NCBI RefSeq assembly: GCF_900290285.1
Contig: NZ_LT985755.1
Span: 200,431-264,430, forward strand
DNA from: Candidatus Centipeda massiliensis
GTDB taxonomy: Bacteria; Bacillota; Negativicutes; Selenomonadales; Selenomonadaceae
Length of the DNA: 64,000 nt
Direction of reading: 5' to 3'
Each line of letters starts with the position of its first letter. Position 1 is the stretch's first letter. Both the position numbers and the translations under genes were made by a program. Under the pieces are notes generated by a model, which had not been told where the DNA came from, made no database searches, and worked only from the letters and a program-made list of their open reading frames with translations. Positions 7,845 to 16,799 of this stretch are shown one piece after another.

Positions 7845-8481
7845 CAGCGGTCTCCTTCTCCGGTGCCCCGTTCCTCCATGCGCTGTTCCTGGAAAGGTTA
7901 CGGAGCAGAATCCGGCGCGTGGTTTTGAACTCGTCCCCGATAAATCCGAGCCGGAGCAGGAAACAGCGGAAAGCGTACTTCTCGTTCTCCACATCCTTTT
8001 CGGTAGCAATGATGCGCTTCTGCCGTTTGACCATATCCACAAGGGCTGTAATAAAGGCGGTATAGGCTGCGGTTTCCTCGCTCTCGTTGCCCTCCGTGAG
8101 CGCGAACCAAGGGAATTCAACCTTGTCCTCGCTGACCACGATTTCAAGGCTCTCTGTGCCGACAGCCTTGCGGATAAGTGCGGCTTTGCTTGTTACAAGC
8201 CGTTTCAATTTGTCCAGCTCCGTTTCTGTGAGCGTGTTGGGTATCTCGATTGTCAATTCCGTCTGCTCCGGTTCTGCCGTAAATCCCATCTCCGCAAGCC
8301 GCTCGATGATGTCCGAACCGTCCGGGAAGTCAATGCTGCCGTCTTTCAAGATTGTGATTTCTCCGATGTCGTAGTTGCAGGTCGGCATCTTGCGGTAGAC
8401 CGCTTTCTCAGCAGTCAGTTCCTCGATTGCGGCTACGAGAGTCTTTCTGGTTCTGCCGTCCAGATTCATTTTTCGTACCAT
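7837..8481 (-). CDS. Uncharacterised mobile-element protein
   Basis: A 214-residue soluble, acidic protein with no signal or membrane segment. It opens with a helical N-terminus (MVRKMNLDGRTRKTLVAAIE), has a two-strand segment (NYDIGEITILKDGSIDFPDG), a middle region repeating Thr/Glu-rich strands, and a C-terminal helical region with KRQKRIIATEKDVENEKYAF. I recall relatives in conjugative elements of gut Clostridia, but cannot name a function. The ATG at 8481 is chosen over 8514 because GGAGG lies 9 nt upstream. It heads the operon with the DUF4314 and DUF5049 genes and probably marks the right part of the integrated island. Confidence 0.55.
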   Translation of the reverse strand: MVRKMNLDGRTRKTLVAAIEELTAEKAVYRKMPTCNYDIGEITILKDGSIDFPDGSDIIERLAEMGFTAEPEQTELTIEIPNTLTETELDKLKRLVTSKAALIRKAVGTESLEIVVSEDKVEFPWFALTEGNESEETAAYTAFITALVDMVKRQKRIIATEKDVENEKYAFRCFLLRLGFIGDEFKTTRRILLRNLSRNSAWRNGAPEKETADA

Positions 8482-8514
8482 GTCGTGTACCTCCTTAATT
8501 TTTGGTAGGTACAT

Positions 8515-8726
8515 ATATCCCTCTTTCCGGGCAGAATAGCAAGCGTTATGTGCGATATAAATTGATAACTTTCTGTGTCCATCCGGGCATAAAGAAAAAG
8601 CCCATGCAGGAGCATTTCTACTCTTACATGGTCTTTTCTGTTGTCCCGCTTGAAGAAGGTCGGCTTAAATTTGCTTGTTTTGACAAATCCCTAAGTTCAA
8701 CCCTCTAAAGGGGAGTTTTTTTATGA
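8515..8726. other. Intergenic region at the right edge of the mobile island
   Basis: No supported gene. It must contain the promoter of the minus-strand trio. A weak hairpin (AAGCCCATG ... CATGGTCTTTT, ~8597-8636) and a second small one (ACCCTCTAAAGGGG, near 8700) could be terminators. Base composition changes from AT-rich to GC-rich just beyond. I could not identify an attachment site by eye. Confidence 0.4.
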
Positions 8727-11700
8727 TTACATATAATCATCCGCCGTGCGGGTCTTTGCCTTCTTGCCGAGGCCGAGCATACGCGAGATGCGGTCGACGA
8801 TGACATAGAACACGGGAATGAGGAAGATGCCGAGGACGGTGGCAAAGAGCATGCCGCCGACAACGGCGACGCCCATGCCGTTACGCGCCGCAGCGCCCGC
8901 GCCGGATGCCATGCAGAGAGGCAGACAGCCGATGATGAACGCGAACGAGGTCATAAGGATCGGTCTGAGACGCAGCCCCGCCGCCTGAATCGCCGCTTTG
9001 AGGGGATCCATGCCGCGATCGACGCGCACCTTGGCGAACTCGACAATCAGGATCGCGTTCTTTGCCGCAAGACCGATGACCATGATGACGCCGATCTGCA
9101 TATAGACGCTGTTCTGATAGCCCGCTGCCGGAATGCCGATCATGCCGAAGATCGTCGCGAGGATGTACTCGGAGAAGAGTGCCCCGAAGATGCCCGTCGG
9201 CACGGTAAAGAGGACGGCGAACGGTACGCTCCAGCTCTCATAGAGTGCCGCAAGGCAGAGGAAGACGAAGACAAGGCAGAGTGCAAGCACCTGCATGGTC
9301 GAATCCGCCGACTTCTGCTCCTCCCGGCTCTGCCCCGACCACTCGATGCTGAATCCGGAGCCTGTGTGCTTCTGGACAATCTCGGTGATGGCTTTCATCG
9401 CATCGCCCGAGCTGTATCCTGTCCCCGCACTGCCTTGGATTTGGATGGAACGCGCACCGTTGAAACGGCTGATCTGCGTCGGTCCCGTTGTGAGTTTCGG
9501 CTTGAGGAGGGTATCAAGCGGCACCATGCCGCCCTGCGAGTTCTTGACAAAGACAAACTTCGCTGCCTCTGCCTCGGTGCGATAGGTCACGTCGGACTGC
9601 AGCACGACCTTGTAGGTGCGCCCAAACTGGTTGAAGTCATTGACCTCATAGCCGCCGAAGTTGACCTGCAGTGCCGTAAATACATCCGAGAGCTGAACGC
9701 CGAGGTTCTTGACCTTTTCGCGGTCGATCTCATACTGATAGCTCGGTGCGTTGATCTTAAACGTCGAGCGCACGCCCCGCAGCTCGGGACGTGTATTCGC
9801 CTCGGCAAGAATCGCATTCACGATGTCGTTGAGCTCGGTATCGGAGTGACCGGTCATGTCCTGCAGCTGCAGCGACCAGCCGCCGACATTGCCGAGACCC
9901 GGCAGCGCGGGCGGATTGATGGCGATGACGAGTGCCTCGGGCGCCTCCATTGCGCCGGCGCGGAACATGGTGCCGACCGCAGCGGCAACGGACTCAGCCA
10001 GTCCTGCACGCTGCGACCAGTCCTTCATGCCGACAAAGACGACCGCGCCGTTGGAGTTCGCACCGCCCGCGAGGATGTCAAAGCCGTTGATGGACATGAC
10101 GGCGCTCTGCCCCTTGATCTCACGCTGTGCCGCCTGCTGGATCTTGTCCACGGTCTTCTGCGTCTGGTTCGTGGACGTACCCGACGGCAGCTGAATCGCG
10201 ACCATCAGATAGCCCTGATCTTCCTCGGGGACAAACGTGGTCGGCAGATTCCGATAGATGATCGCCGTGAGCCCGCAGACGATGAGGAGGAAGATAAATG
10301 CAACCCTCGCCTTGCGGATAAACTTGCTGACGATGCCGACATAGCCCTTGCGCGTCGCATCAAACCAGTTGTTGAAGCGGTCAAAGAAGCGATCGAGAAC
10401 GCTCTTTGTCCCATTCTCTTTCTTAGGTTTGAGCATGAGCGCACAGAGCGCGGGCGTCAGCGACAATGCGACGAAGGCAGAAATCGCCATTGAGATTGCA
10501 ATCGTGAGCGCAAACTGCTTATAGAGCACGCCCATCATACCGCCGAGGAAGGCAACGGGGACAAAGACTGCCGCAAGCACGAAGGCAATCGCGACAACAG
10601 GCCCCTGCACCTCCGACATCGCACGCTCCGTTGCATCAATCGGCGTGAGCCCGCTCGCCATGTGGTGCTCGACGTTCTCGATGACGACGATTGCGTCGTC
10701 GACGACGAGACCGATCGCAAGCACCATTGCAAAGAGGGTCAGCGTATTGATGGAAAAATCCAGCAGAACGAACGCGCCGAATGTACCGATGAGGGACACG
10801 GGCACGGCGAGCAGCGGGATGAGTGTCGCGCGCCAGCTCTGCAAAAAGAGGAAGATGACGAGCACGACGAGCAGCAGTGCCTCAAGGAAGGTATGCACAA
10901 CCTCCTTGATGGACGCATTGATGTAGTCCGTGCTGTCAAAGACCGACTTCATCTTGAGTCCGGGCGGGAAGGTCTTTTGCGCCTCCTCAAGGATCTTGCG
11001 CACCTCGGCAAGCGTAATCATCGCGTTCGCGTCGGAGGTCAGCTGAATGCCAAAGCCGACGGCGGGGTAGCCGTTAAATTTCGCAACAATATTATTTTGA
11101 CGCTGCCCCGTCTCAATGCGTGCGACATCCTTCAGACGGACAAACGAACCGTCCTTGCCCGAGGCGATGATGACGTTGCCGAACTCCTCGGGCGTTGTGA
11201 GGCGCCCCTGCACCTTGCCCGTGAACTGCTTCTCCTGCCCGTTCTGCGTCGGCATACCGCCAACGGTTCCGGCAGGTGCCTGTACGTTCTGCTCGTTGAT
11301 TGCCCGTGTAATGTCCGCAACAGTCAGACCAAGCTCTGCGAGGCGGTCGGGGTTCATCCAGACGCGCATCGCATAGTCCGCACCGAATACCTGCACCTCG
11401 CCCACGCCGCTGACGCGCTTGATTGCATCGAGGAAGTAGAGCGTCGCATAGTTCTTCATGAAGGCGCGGTCGTATGTACCGTCCTCGGAGTAGAGTGAGA
11501 CGAAGTACGCCATCTGTCCCGAGGATTTGCGCGTTGTAACGCCCGCCGCCTGCACAGAGGACGGCAGGCTGGCATTTGCGCCCGCCGCATTGTTCTGTAC
11601 CTTGACGGCATCCATATCGCCGTCCGTGCCGACATCGAACGTAACAGAGAGACTGTAGCGCCCCGTATCATCGGAGGTGGAACTCATATAGTCCATCCCC

Positions 11701-11918
11701 TGCGTGCCGTTGATTTGCTCCTCGATGACCTGCGCCACCGTCTCATTGACAACGGCAGCACTTGCGCCCGTATAGTTTGCCGACACTGCAACCGTAGGCG
11801 GTGAGATCTGCGGATACTGCGCGATTGGCAGCGAGAGCCCCGCAATCGTGCCGATGATGACGATCATCACTGCAATGACGATCGCAAAAATCGGTCGATG
11901 GATGAAAAATTTTGCCAA
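8727..11918 (-). CDS. RND (HAE1) multidrug efflux permease, AcrB/MexB type
   Basis: A 1,063-residue inner-membrane proton antiporter that would export hydrophobic and amphiphilic compounds across both membranes in a trimer with the adaptor encoded just downstream. Length and layout match HAE1 pumps: TM1 after MAKFFIHRPIFAIVIAVM, a first large periplasmic loop, TM2-6, a second loop, TM8-12. Proton-relay residues are present: adjacent Asp in GLVVDDAIVVIENVE (TM4) and the Lys in GLAAKNAILIVEFAK (TM10). The adaptor stop is 12 nt upstream of this ATG, with an AGGAG site between, so the two are one operon. No TolC-like channel gene or local repressor is visible. Substrates cannot be predicted. Confidence 0.95.
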   Translation of the reverse strand: MAKFFIHRPIFAIVIAVMIVIIGTIAGLSLPIAQYPQISPPTVAVSANYTGASAAVVNETVAQVIEEQINGTQGMDYMSSTSDDTGRYSLSVTFDVGTDGDMDAVKVQNNAAGANASLPSSVQAAGVTTRKSSGQMAYFVSLYSEDGTYDRAFMKNYATLYFLDAIKRVSGVGEVQVFGADYAMRVWMNPDRLAELGLTVADITRAINEQNVQAPAGTVGGMPTQNGQEKQFTGKVQGRLTTPEEFGNVIIASGKDGSFVRLKDVARIETGQRQNNIVAKFNGYPAVGFGIQLTSDANAMITLAEVRKILEEAQKTFPPGLKMKSVFDSTDYINASIKEVVHTFLEALLLVVLVIFLFLQSWRATLIPLLAVPVSLIGTFGAFVLLDFSINTLTLFAMVLAIGLVVDDAIVVIENVEHHMASGLTPIDATERAMSEVQGPVVAIAFVLAAVFVPVAFLGGMMGVLYKQFALTIAISMAISAFVALSLTPALCALMLKPKKENGTKSVLDRFFDRFNNWFDATRKGYVGIVSKFIRKARVAFIFLLIVCGLTAIIYRNLPTTFVPEEDQGYLMVAIQLPSGTSTNQTQKTVDKIQQAAQREIKGQSAVMSINGFDILAGGANSNGAVVFVGMKDWSQRAGLAESVAAAVGTMFRAGAMEAPEALVIAINPPALPGLGNVGGWSLQLQDMTGHSDTELNDIVNAILAEANTRPELRGVRSTFKINAPSYQYEIDREKVKNLGVQLSDVFTALQVNFGGYEVNDFNQFGRTYKVVLQSDVTYRTEAEAAKFVFVKNSQGGMVPLDTLLKPKLTTGPTQISRFNGARSIQIQGSAGTGYSSGDAMKAITEIVQKHTGSGFSIEWSGQSREEQKSADSTMQVLALCLVFVFLCLAALYESWSVPFAVLFTVPTGIFGALFSEYILATIFGMIGIPAAGYQNSVYMQIGVIMVIGLAAKNAILIVEFAKVRVDRGMDPLKAAIQAAGLRLRPILMTSFAFIIGCLPLCMASGAGAAARNGMGVAVVGGMLFATVLGIFLIPVFYVIVDRISRMLGLGKKAKTRTADDYM

Positions 11919-11930
11919 AGGGTCTCCTCC

Positions 11931-13121
11931 TTACTTCGCGGGCGTGAGCTCACGCGTGTTAAAGTTGGAGGTATCCCCCTCAAGCGAGAATCCCATCTCG
12001 CCTGCCGTCACCATCGTCACGGCAAGATCGCCGCCCTCCTGAAGGGTCGTGAGCCCCTCGACCACGACGATGTCGGAGGTATCAAGGCCGTCCTTGACCA
12101 CATAATAGCTGCCGATCTTATCGCCAAGCGTGACGGTACGTGCAACCGCCTTGTTGTCAGGCCCCACGAGCATGACAAAGGACTTGCCGAGAAGCTGCTG
12201 CACGGCGCGCTCCGGAACAAGGATTGCGTTCGGAATCGTGTCCCCGATGAGGCTGACGCGCGCGAACATCCCCGGCAGGAGCAGCCCGTCCGGATTGTCA
12301 AAGAGCGCCTTGATCGTGAGCGTTCCCGTCTGAGCCGCAAGCGCGCGGTCGGAGGTCACAATATGCCCGATAATCGGATACTTCGAGCCGTTCGAGAGCG
12401 TCAACTCCACGATGGTCGCACCGATCCCGCCCGTCTTTACCGCCTGTTCCACAAGATCCAGATACTCGTTCTCCGAAAGGCTGAACTGGGCAAAGATCGG
12501 ATCCGATGTCCCCATCGAGACGAGCGTCGTCGTTCCCGCCGAGACAAATGTGCCCATCGCCACATCATCCACCGAGAGCTGTCCCGACATGGGCGCATAG
12601 ATGACAGTATCGTCGAGGTTTTCCTGTGCCTGACGCACGAGTGCCGCATTCGCTGCCACAGCAGCCTCGTATGCGTTCACCTGCGCCTGCTGCGTGGAGA
12701 GCATCTGCTCGGAAACTGCCGCGTTCGCATAGAGCTGCTGATAGCGCGCGAGATCCGTACGCGCATTGTTCAGCGTTGCCTCGGACTGGGCGAGGTTTGC
12801 CTGTGCCTGAAGGAGCGCACTCTCATACTGACGGGAGTCAATGCGGTAGAGCGGCTGCCCCGCCGAAACGGACTGTCCGCCCACAATGTATTTCTCAACA
12901 ATATTTCCCGAGACGCGCGACTGGATCTTCACTTCGTCCGTCCCCATGATCTGTCCTGCATAGACGTGCGTGATCGGCGTATCCTGCCGCAGAACATTCA
13001 TCGCCTTGACTGCCGTCGGACGTGCGCCGCCTGCCTGCTTGCCGCCGCAGCCAGACAGAAGTGTACCCATGACAAAGATCGCAGCGACCAGGACACCAAG
13101 ACCTCTTCTGCTTTCAAACAA
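11931..13121 (-). CDS. RND efflux periplasmic adaptor lipoprotein, AcrA/MexA type
   Basis: A 396-residue membrane-fusion protein linking the RND permease to an outer-membrane channel. The N-terminus is a lipoprotein signal with lipobox LLSGC. Next come the lipoyl half-motifs (VKIQSRVSGNIVEKYIVGGQ and DDTVIYAPMSGQLSVDDV), a coiled-coil hairpin (residues ~95-180, Ala/Gln-rich), a beta-barrel (SDPIFAQFSLSENEYLDL) and a membrane-proximal domain. The best start is the TTG at 13121, 8 nt after AGGAGG. Reading from the ATG at 13199 would bury that site inside the gene and add ~26 residues before the signal. First gene of the adaptor-permease operon. Confidence 0.93.
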   Translation of the reverse strand: MFESRRGLGVLVAAIFVMGTLLSGCGGKQAGGARPTAVKAMNVLRQDTPITHVYAGQIMGTDEVKIQSRVSGNIVEKYIVGGQSVSAGQPLYRIDSRQYESALLQAQANLAQSEATLNNARTDLARYQQLYANAAVSEQMLSTQQAQVNAYEAAVAANAALVRQAQENLDDTVIYAPMSGQLSVDDVAMGTFVSAGTTTLVSMGTSDPIFAQFSLSENEYLDLVEQAVKTGGIGATIVELTLSNGSKYPIIGHIVTSDRALAAQTGTLTIKALFDNPDGLLLPGMFARVSLIGDTIPNAILVPERAVQQLLGKSFVMLVGPDNKAVARTVTLGDKIGSYYVVKDGLDTSDIVVVEGLTTLQEGGDLAVTMVTAGEMGFSLEGDTSNFNTRELTPAK

Positions 13122-13304
13122 ATAAAAAACCTCCTCTTCCCATTCCCCACTTGCATGGTGTTTCCCAACGCATAGATGAAGAAGGGCAGGGTTCCGCATG
13201 GAATCCCCTGCCGTAACAAACTCATATTATCGAAGCAACTCCCAAAAGTCAAGAAATGATATGTTCGCCAACGAAAAGTTTAACTAAAATCTAAGATGAT
13301 GTAT

Positions 13305-14021
13305 TCATCCATGCTGGATGCGGCTAAGAGCAGCAGCCGCCGCCTGCTGCTCCGCCTCCTTCTTGCTGCGCCCTGTCCCCTCCCCCATCGGCTGTCCGCC
13401 GATGAGGACACGTGTCGTAAATCGCTTGTCATGATCCGGCCCTGACTCATCGACCAGCTCGTATGCGACGCTCGCATGACGCTTCTGTTGGACATGCTCC
13501 TGCAAGGTCGTCTTGTAGTCCCGCATGACATGCGTACGCTGAACGAGCTGCACCTCGGCGGCAAGCTGACGCGCAACATAGTCCTGTGCCGCCTCCCAGC
13601 CGCCGTCCAAATAGACGGCACCGATCACCGCCTCGAACGCGTTCTCAAGGTTGTTCTGGCGATCAGCGCCCCCGTTATGCAGCTCCCCACGCCCAAAGCG
13701 AAGGTAGCCGCCAAGATCGAGCCGTCGCGCAAGGCGTGCAAGCGTCTCACTCTGCACGAGACTCGCGCGCATCTTCGTCAGCTCCCCCTCCGAACACGCC
13801 GGAAAATGCGCATACAAATACGTGCTGGAGGCAAGCTCCAGCACGGCATCGCCCAGAAATTCCAGACGTTCGTTATGCGGCATAGCGACCTTCGCCTCAT
13901 TGGTATACGAAGGATGCGTCAGCGCCTCGTCCAAAAGAGAGAGGTCGCCGAAGGCAACGCCCATTTGTTCAGAAAGACACACGAGCCGCGCGTGCCTCTC
14001 TGCTGTCATTCCATACTTCAT
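13305..14021 (-). CDS. rnc: Ribonuclease III
   Basis: A 238-residue double-strand-specific endoribonuclease for rRNA and mRNA processing. The catalytic domain (residues ~1-155) carries the signature NERLEFLGDAVLEL with its metal-binding Glu and Asp, plus ENAFEAVIGAVYLDGG. The C-terminal dsRNA-binding domain spans ~165-235 (DYKTTLQEHVQQK ... GRSKKEAEQQAAAAAL). The start at 14021 (MKYGMTAER) lies 4 nt after the fabF stop; an alternative ATG is at 14009. Placing rnc at the end of the fatty-acid genes is a conserved Firmicutes arrangement. The region 13122-13304 downstream and beyond holds only the upstream region of the efflux operon. Confidence 0.95.
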   Translation of the reverse strand: MKYGMTAERHARLVCLSEQMGVAFGDLSLLDEALTHPSYTNEAKVAMPHNERLEFLGDAVLELASSTYLYAHFPACSEGELTKMRASLVQSETLARLARRLDLGGYLRFGRGELHNGGADRQNNLENAFEAVIGAVYLDGGWEAAQDYVARQLAAEVQLVQRTHVMRDYKTTLQEHVQQKRHASVAYELVDESGPDHDKRFTTRVLIGGQPMGEGTGRSKKEAEQQAAAAALSRIQHG

Positions 14022-14025
14022 CGTT

Positions 14026-15270
14026 TTACTTCTGATACTTCTTGACGACGAGGCAGGCATTGTGTCCGCCAAAGCCGAAGGAGTTCGAGATCGCCGCGCG
14101 GACGGTCTTGGCGCGCGCCGCATTCGGCACATAGTCAAGGTCAAGCCCCTCATCCGGCGTCTCGTAGTTGATCGTCGGCGGAAGCATATCGTTTTCGACC
14201 GCCATTGCCGACGCAATCAGCTCGACACTGCCTGCCGCCCCAAGGAGATGCCCCGTCATCGACTTGATGGAGGAAACGGCAACCGCCTTTGCCGCGGAAC
14301 CCCAGACCGTCTTGATCGCCTCCGTCTCACAGAGATCGTTCATGTGCGTCGAGGTGCCATGTGCATTGATATAGTCGATATCCTCCGGCTTCAGTCCTGC
14401 ATCATCCAGTGCAGATTTCATGCACTTCGCCTGATACTCACCATGCGGCGCAGGGCTCGTGATGTGGTAGCCGTCCGAGTTCGAGCCGTAGCCGACAAGC
14501 TCGGCGTAGATGTGTGCGCCGCGCGCCTCTGCGTGTTCGAGCGTCTCAAGCACGACAAGACCCGCGCCCTCTCCCATAACAAAACCGGAGCGGTTCTTGT
14601 CAAACGGACGCGAGGCATGGGCAGGATCGTCGTTGTGATCCGTACAGAGCGCCTTCATCGCCGCGAAGCCCGCACTCGCAGCCTCGGAGATGCTCGCCTC
14701 CGTACCGCCCGCAAGCATGATATCCGCCTCACCGCGCTGCATCACGCGATAGGCATCACCAATGCAGTTCGCCCCCGTTGCGCACGCCGTCACAACGCAG
14801 GATACGGGACCGTGCAAACGATAGTTGATGGCAACCTGACCGGCTGCCATGTTGGCAATCATCATCGGGATAAAGAAGGGGCTGACACGCTCCGGTCCCT
14901 TGTCAAAGAGGCGCTCGTACGTGCTGTGCATCGTTTCAATCCCGCCGATGCCTGCGCCGACATAGGCACCGATCCGGTCGCGATCCTCATGGTCGAGGTC
15001 AATCCCCGCATCGGCAATCGCCATACCAGCCGACACCACGGCAAACTGGGCATAGCGATCCATGCGCTTTGCCTCTTTCTTGTCGATGTAGCCTTCGATG
15101 CTGAAATCCTTGACCTCGCCTGCAATCTGCGCGGCGTAGTTCGTTGCATCAAAGCGCGTGATCCGCTCAATGCCATTCTTGCCCGCAAGCAGCGCCTCCC
15201 AGAAGGCGTCCTTCCCGATGCCGATCGGCGTGATCGGGCCAACCCCCGTAACGACAATTCTCTTCTTCAA
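14026..15270 (-). CDS. fabF: 3-oxoacyl-ACP synthase II
   Basis: A 414-residue condensing enzyme that elongates acyl-ACP with malonyl-ACP. The catalytic triad is visible: Cys in VVTACATGANCIG, His in NAHGTSTHMNDL and His in SMTGHLLGAAGSVE. The FGFGGHN loop lies near the C-terminus. The TTG at 15270 is chosen as start: AAAGGAG lies 9 nt upstream and the resulting MKKRIVVTGVGPITPIG matches the usual FabF N-terminus and length (~412). It lies between the second FabK-like gene (stop 15302) and rnc (start 14021), apparently cotranscribed. Confidence 0.96.
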   Translation of the reverse strand: MKKRIVVTGVGPITPIGIGKDAFWEALLAGKNGIERITRFDATNYAAQIAGEVKDFSIEGYIDKKEAKRMDRYAQFAVVSAGMAIADAGIDLDHEDRDRIGAYVGAGIGGIETMHSTYERLFDKGPERVSPFFIPMMIANMAAGQVAINYRLHGPVSCVVTACATGANCIGDAYRVMQRGEADIMLAGGTEASISEAASAGFAAMKALCTDHNDDPAHASRPFDKNRSGFVMGEGAGLVVLETLEHAEARGAHIYAELVGYGSNSDGYHITSPAPHGEYQAKCMKSALDDAGLKPEDIDYINAHGTSTHMNDLCETEAIKTVWGSAAKAVAVSSIKSMTGHLLGAAGSVELIASAMAVENDMLPPTINYETPDEGLDLDYVPNAARAKTVRAAISNSFGFGGHNACLVVKKYQK

Positions 15271-15301
15271 ACCAACCGACTCCTTTCCTAGAGTTTCCAC
15301 C

Positions 15302-16249
15302 CTAGTTCGCTGCTTCGAGCTGCGCTTTCAGCTCCTCAAATATCTCATGAACAGTCAAAATCCGATCAATGCGCGGCATGAACTCGCCTGTAAAGACAAG
15401 CCCCGTCTCAAGATCTCCCTGCTGCGCACGCGAGAGCGCACGGATGATACAGAAGTGATGATCACACTGCTTGAGGCAGCGGTCACAAACCGTCGGTGGA
15501 ACGGGGCCATCCATGATCCGTTTGGAGAATGGCGTACGTACGGCACGCCCCGGCAGTCCCACAGGACTGTGGATGATGACAATATCATCCTTCTTCGATT
15601 TCAGATAATACTGTTTGAGCGACGGTGCTGCATTGGACTCCACACACGCCGCAAAGCGCGAGCCAAGCTGTACGCCATCCGCGCCCATCTTGTGCAGATC
15701 GGCAATGTCCTGCCCCGTCAGCACGCCGCCGGCGGCAAAGACCGGGATTTTCACCGCTGCACGTACATCGGAGATGATGTTCCGCACAGACTGATCCGTC
15801 CCAAGATGACCACCCGCCTCCTTGCCCTCGACAACAACCGCTGCCGCGCCAAGTTTTTCGGAGATCTTTGCCAGCTTTGCCGTGGAGACAATCGGCACAA
15901 TCGGCGTGCCGGACTCCTTGCCAAGCTGGAACATATCGCGGGAAAAGCCCGCACCGGCGACAACGAGATCAATCCCCTCGTCAATCGCAATCTTGACGGC
16001 ATCGGAGAAATCGCTTGCCGCGACCATCTCATTGATGCCGATAATCCCATTGGGAGAAAGTGAACGTGCGAGCCGAATCTCATAGCGCAGTTCCTTCGGC
16101 TTCATGCCGGAGGCGGCGATGAGTCCGATCCCGCCCTCGTTTGCAGCAGCGGCTGCGAGTCGCGCCGTTGTAATACGAATCGCCATACCGCCCTGAATGA
16201 TGGGGACGGTTGCAATTTTATTGCCGATCCTCACCTCGGGTAGTCTCAT
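15302..16249 (-). CDS. FabK-like FMN enzyme (enoyl-ACP reductase II or nitronate monooxygenase family)
   Basis: A 315-residue flavin-dependent TIM barrel of the 2-nitropropane dioxygenase/FabK family. Features are the N-terminal VPIIQGGMAIRIT, the phosphate-binding PVFAAGGVLTGQDI and GADGVQLGSRFAAC, and a Cys-rich segment (CDRCLKQCDHHFC) near the C-terminus that classical FabK lacks. The start at 16249 follows GGAGG. It is a paralog of fabK at 18528-19475 and sits just upstream of fabF, after a strong terminator that ends the acpP transcript. It may be a second enoyl reductase or an oxidoreductase using other substrates; the four-Cys cluster could bind a metal. Confidence 0.8.
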   Translation of the reverse strand: MRLPEVRIGNKIATVPIIQGGMAIRITTARLAAAAANEGGIGLIAASGMKPKELRYEIRLARSLSPNGIIGINEMVAASDFSDAVKIAIDEGIDLVVAGAGFSRDMFQLGKESGTPIVPIVSTAKLAKISEKLGAAAVVVEGKEAGGHLGTDQSVRNIISDVRAAVKIPVFAAGGVLTGQDIADLHKMGADGVQLGSRFAACVESNAAPSLKQYYLKSKKDDIVIIHSPVGLPGRAVRTPFSKRIMDGPVPPTVCDRCLKQCDHHFCIIRALSRAQQGDLETGLVFTGEFMPRIDRILTVHEIFEELKAQLEAAN

Positions 16250-16444
16250 ATAAGCCCTCCAATCGGGAGAGATCGCTACACAGCACGTGCTCATCGAACA
16301 CCGTTCTCTCCGCAAGAAGTTTTGGCTCCCCTCCCGTCCGCAGTTTCATCGGCACCCTGCCGAGTCCGAATGGAAGGCGAATCTATGACAGCAGGGCATA
16401 CACCTGCCCTGATTTTATGCAAAGTCAATAATACTACCTTTTGA
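16250..16444. other. Intergenic region before the second FabK-like gene
   Basis: About 200 bp without a supported gene. It probably holds the promoter of the FabK-like/fabF/rnc operon: the minus strand has TTGACT near 16430, without an obvious -10. A short hairpin (GCAGGGCATACACCTGCCC, ~16392-16410) lies within what would be the leader. I see no clear FapR box. Confidence 0.35.
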
Positions 16445-16479
16445 GAAAAATCCCGTGCGCCTGAGCTGTCACGGGATTT
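16445..16479 (-). terminator. Terminator after acpP
   Basis: Read on the minus strand, AAATCCCGTG, a 12-nt loop and CACGGGATTT are followed by TTC. It lies about 50 nt past the acpP stop and would separate the fapR-acpP transcript from the FabK-like/fabF/rnc transcript. Confidence 0.75.
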
Positions 16480-16528
16480 CCCTAAAAGGCCGGATGTGTG
16501 CACGATTGCGGTGGAATACCGCAGCGTC

Positions 16529-16765
16529 CTACTTGTTTTGATGCTGATCGATGTAGTTGACGACATCCTGAACCGTTTTAATCTTCTCAGCAGCCTCATC
16601 GGGGATTTCTACATTGAATTCCTCCTCAAAAGCCATGATGAGCTCAACAATGTCGAGCGAGTCTGCGCCAAGATCGTCAATAAAGGTGGACTCGAGGGTG
16701 ACTTCATCCGCCTCCGAGCCGAGCTGTTCCACGACGATGTCGCGAACCTTGTCAAACGTTGCCAT
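16529..16765 (-). CDS. acpP: Acyl carrier protein
   Basis: A 78-residue, highly acidic carrier of growing acyl chains. The Ser of the [10 protein letters not shown] motif (Ser ~36) accepts the 4'-phosphopantetheine arm. Length and sequence are canonical ([16 protein letters not shown] ... [20 protein letters not shown]). The ATG at 16765 is preceded by AAAGGAGGTGAG. It is the last gene of the fapR-plsX-fabH-fabK-fabD-fabG-acpP series, 34 nt after fabG, and is followed by a terminator. Confidence 0.98.
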   Translation of the reverse strand: MATFDKVRDIVVEQLGSEADEVTLESTFIDDLGADSLDIVELIMAFEEEFNVEIPDEAAEKIKTVQDVVNYIDQHQNK

Positions 16766-16799
16766 GCGTTCTCACCTCCTTTAATAAATTGATTGTATG

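Noticed and set aside
9366-13175. Long plus-strand frames opposite the RND genes (9366-10493, 10662-11498, 11898-13175)
   Set aside because: They mirror clearly coding minus-strand sequence with full conserved motifs, and their translations are rich in Arg, His and Asp as expected for antisense of GC-rich genes.
13822-15291. A 489-codon plus-strand frame opposite rnc and fabF
   Set aside because: The minus strand has canonical fabF and rnc motifs. The plus frame has no recognisable domain.
16250-16528. A FapR box upstream of the second FabK-like gene
   Set aside because: The nearest sequence (AATAATACTACCTTT) needs an extra base and several mismatches to fit the ATTAGCACCT box at fapR.
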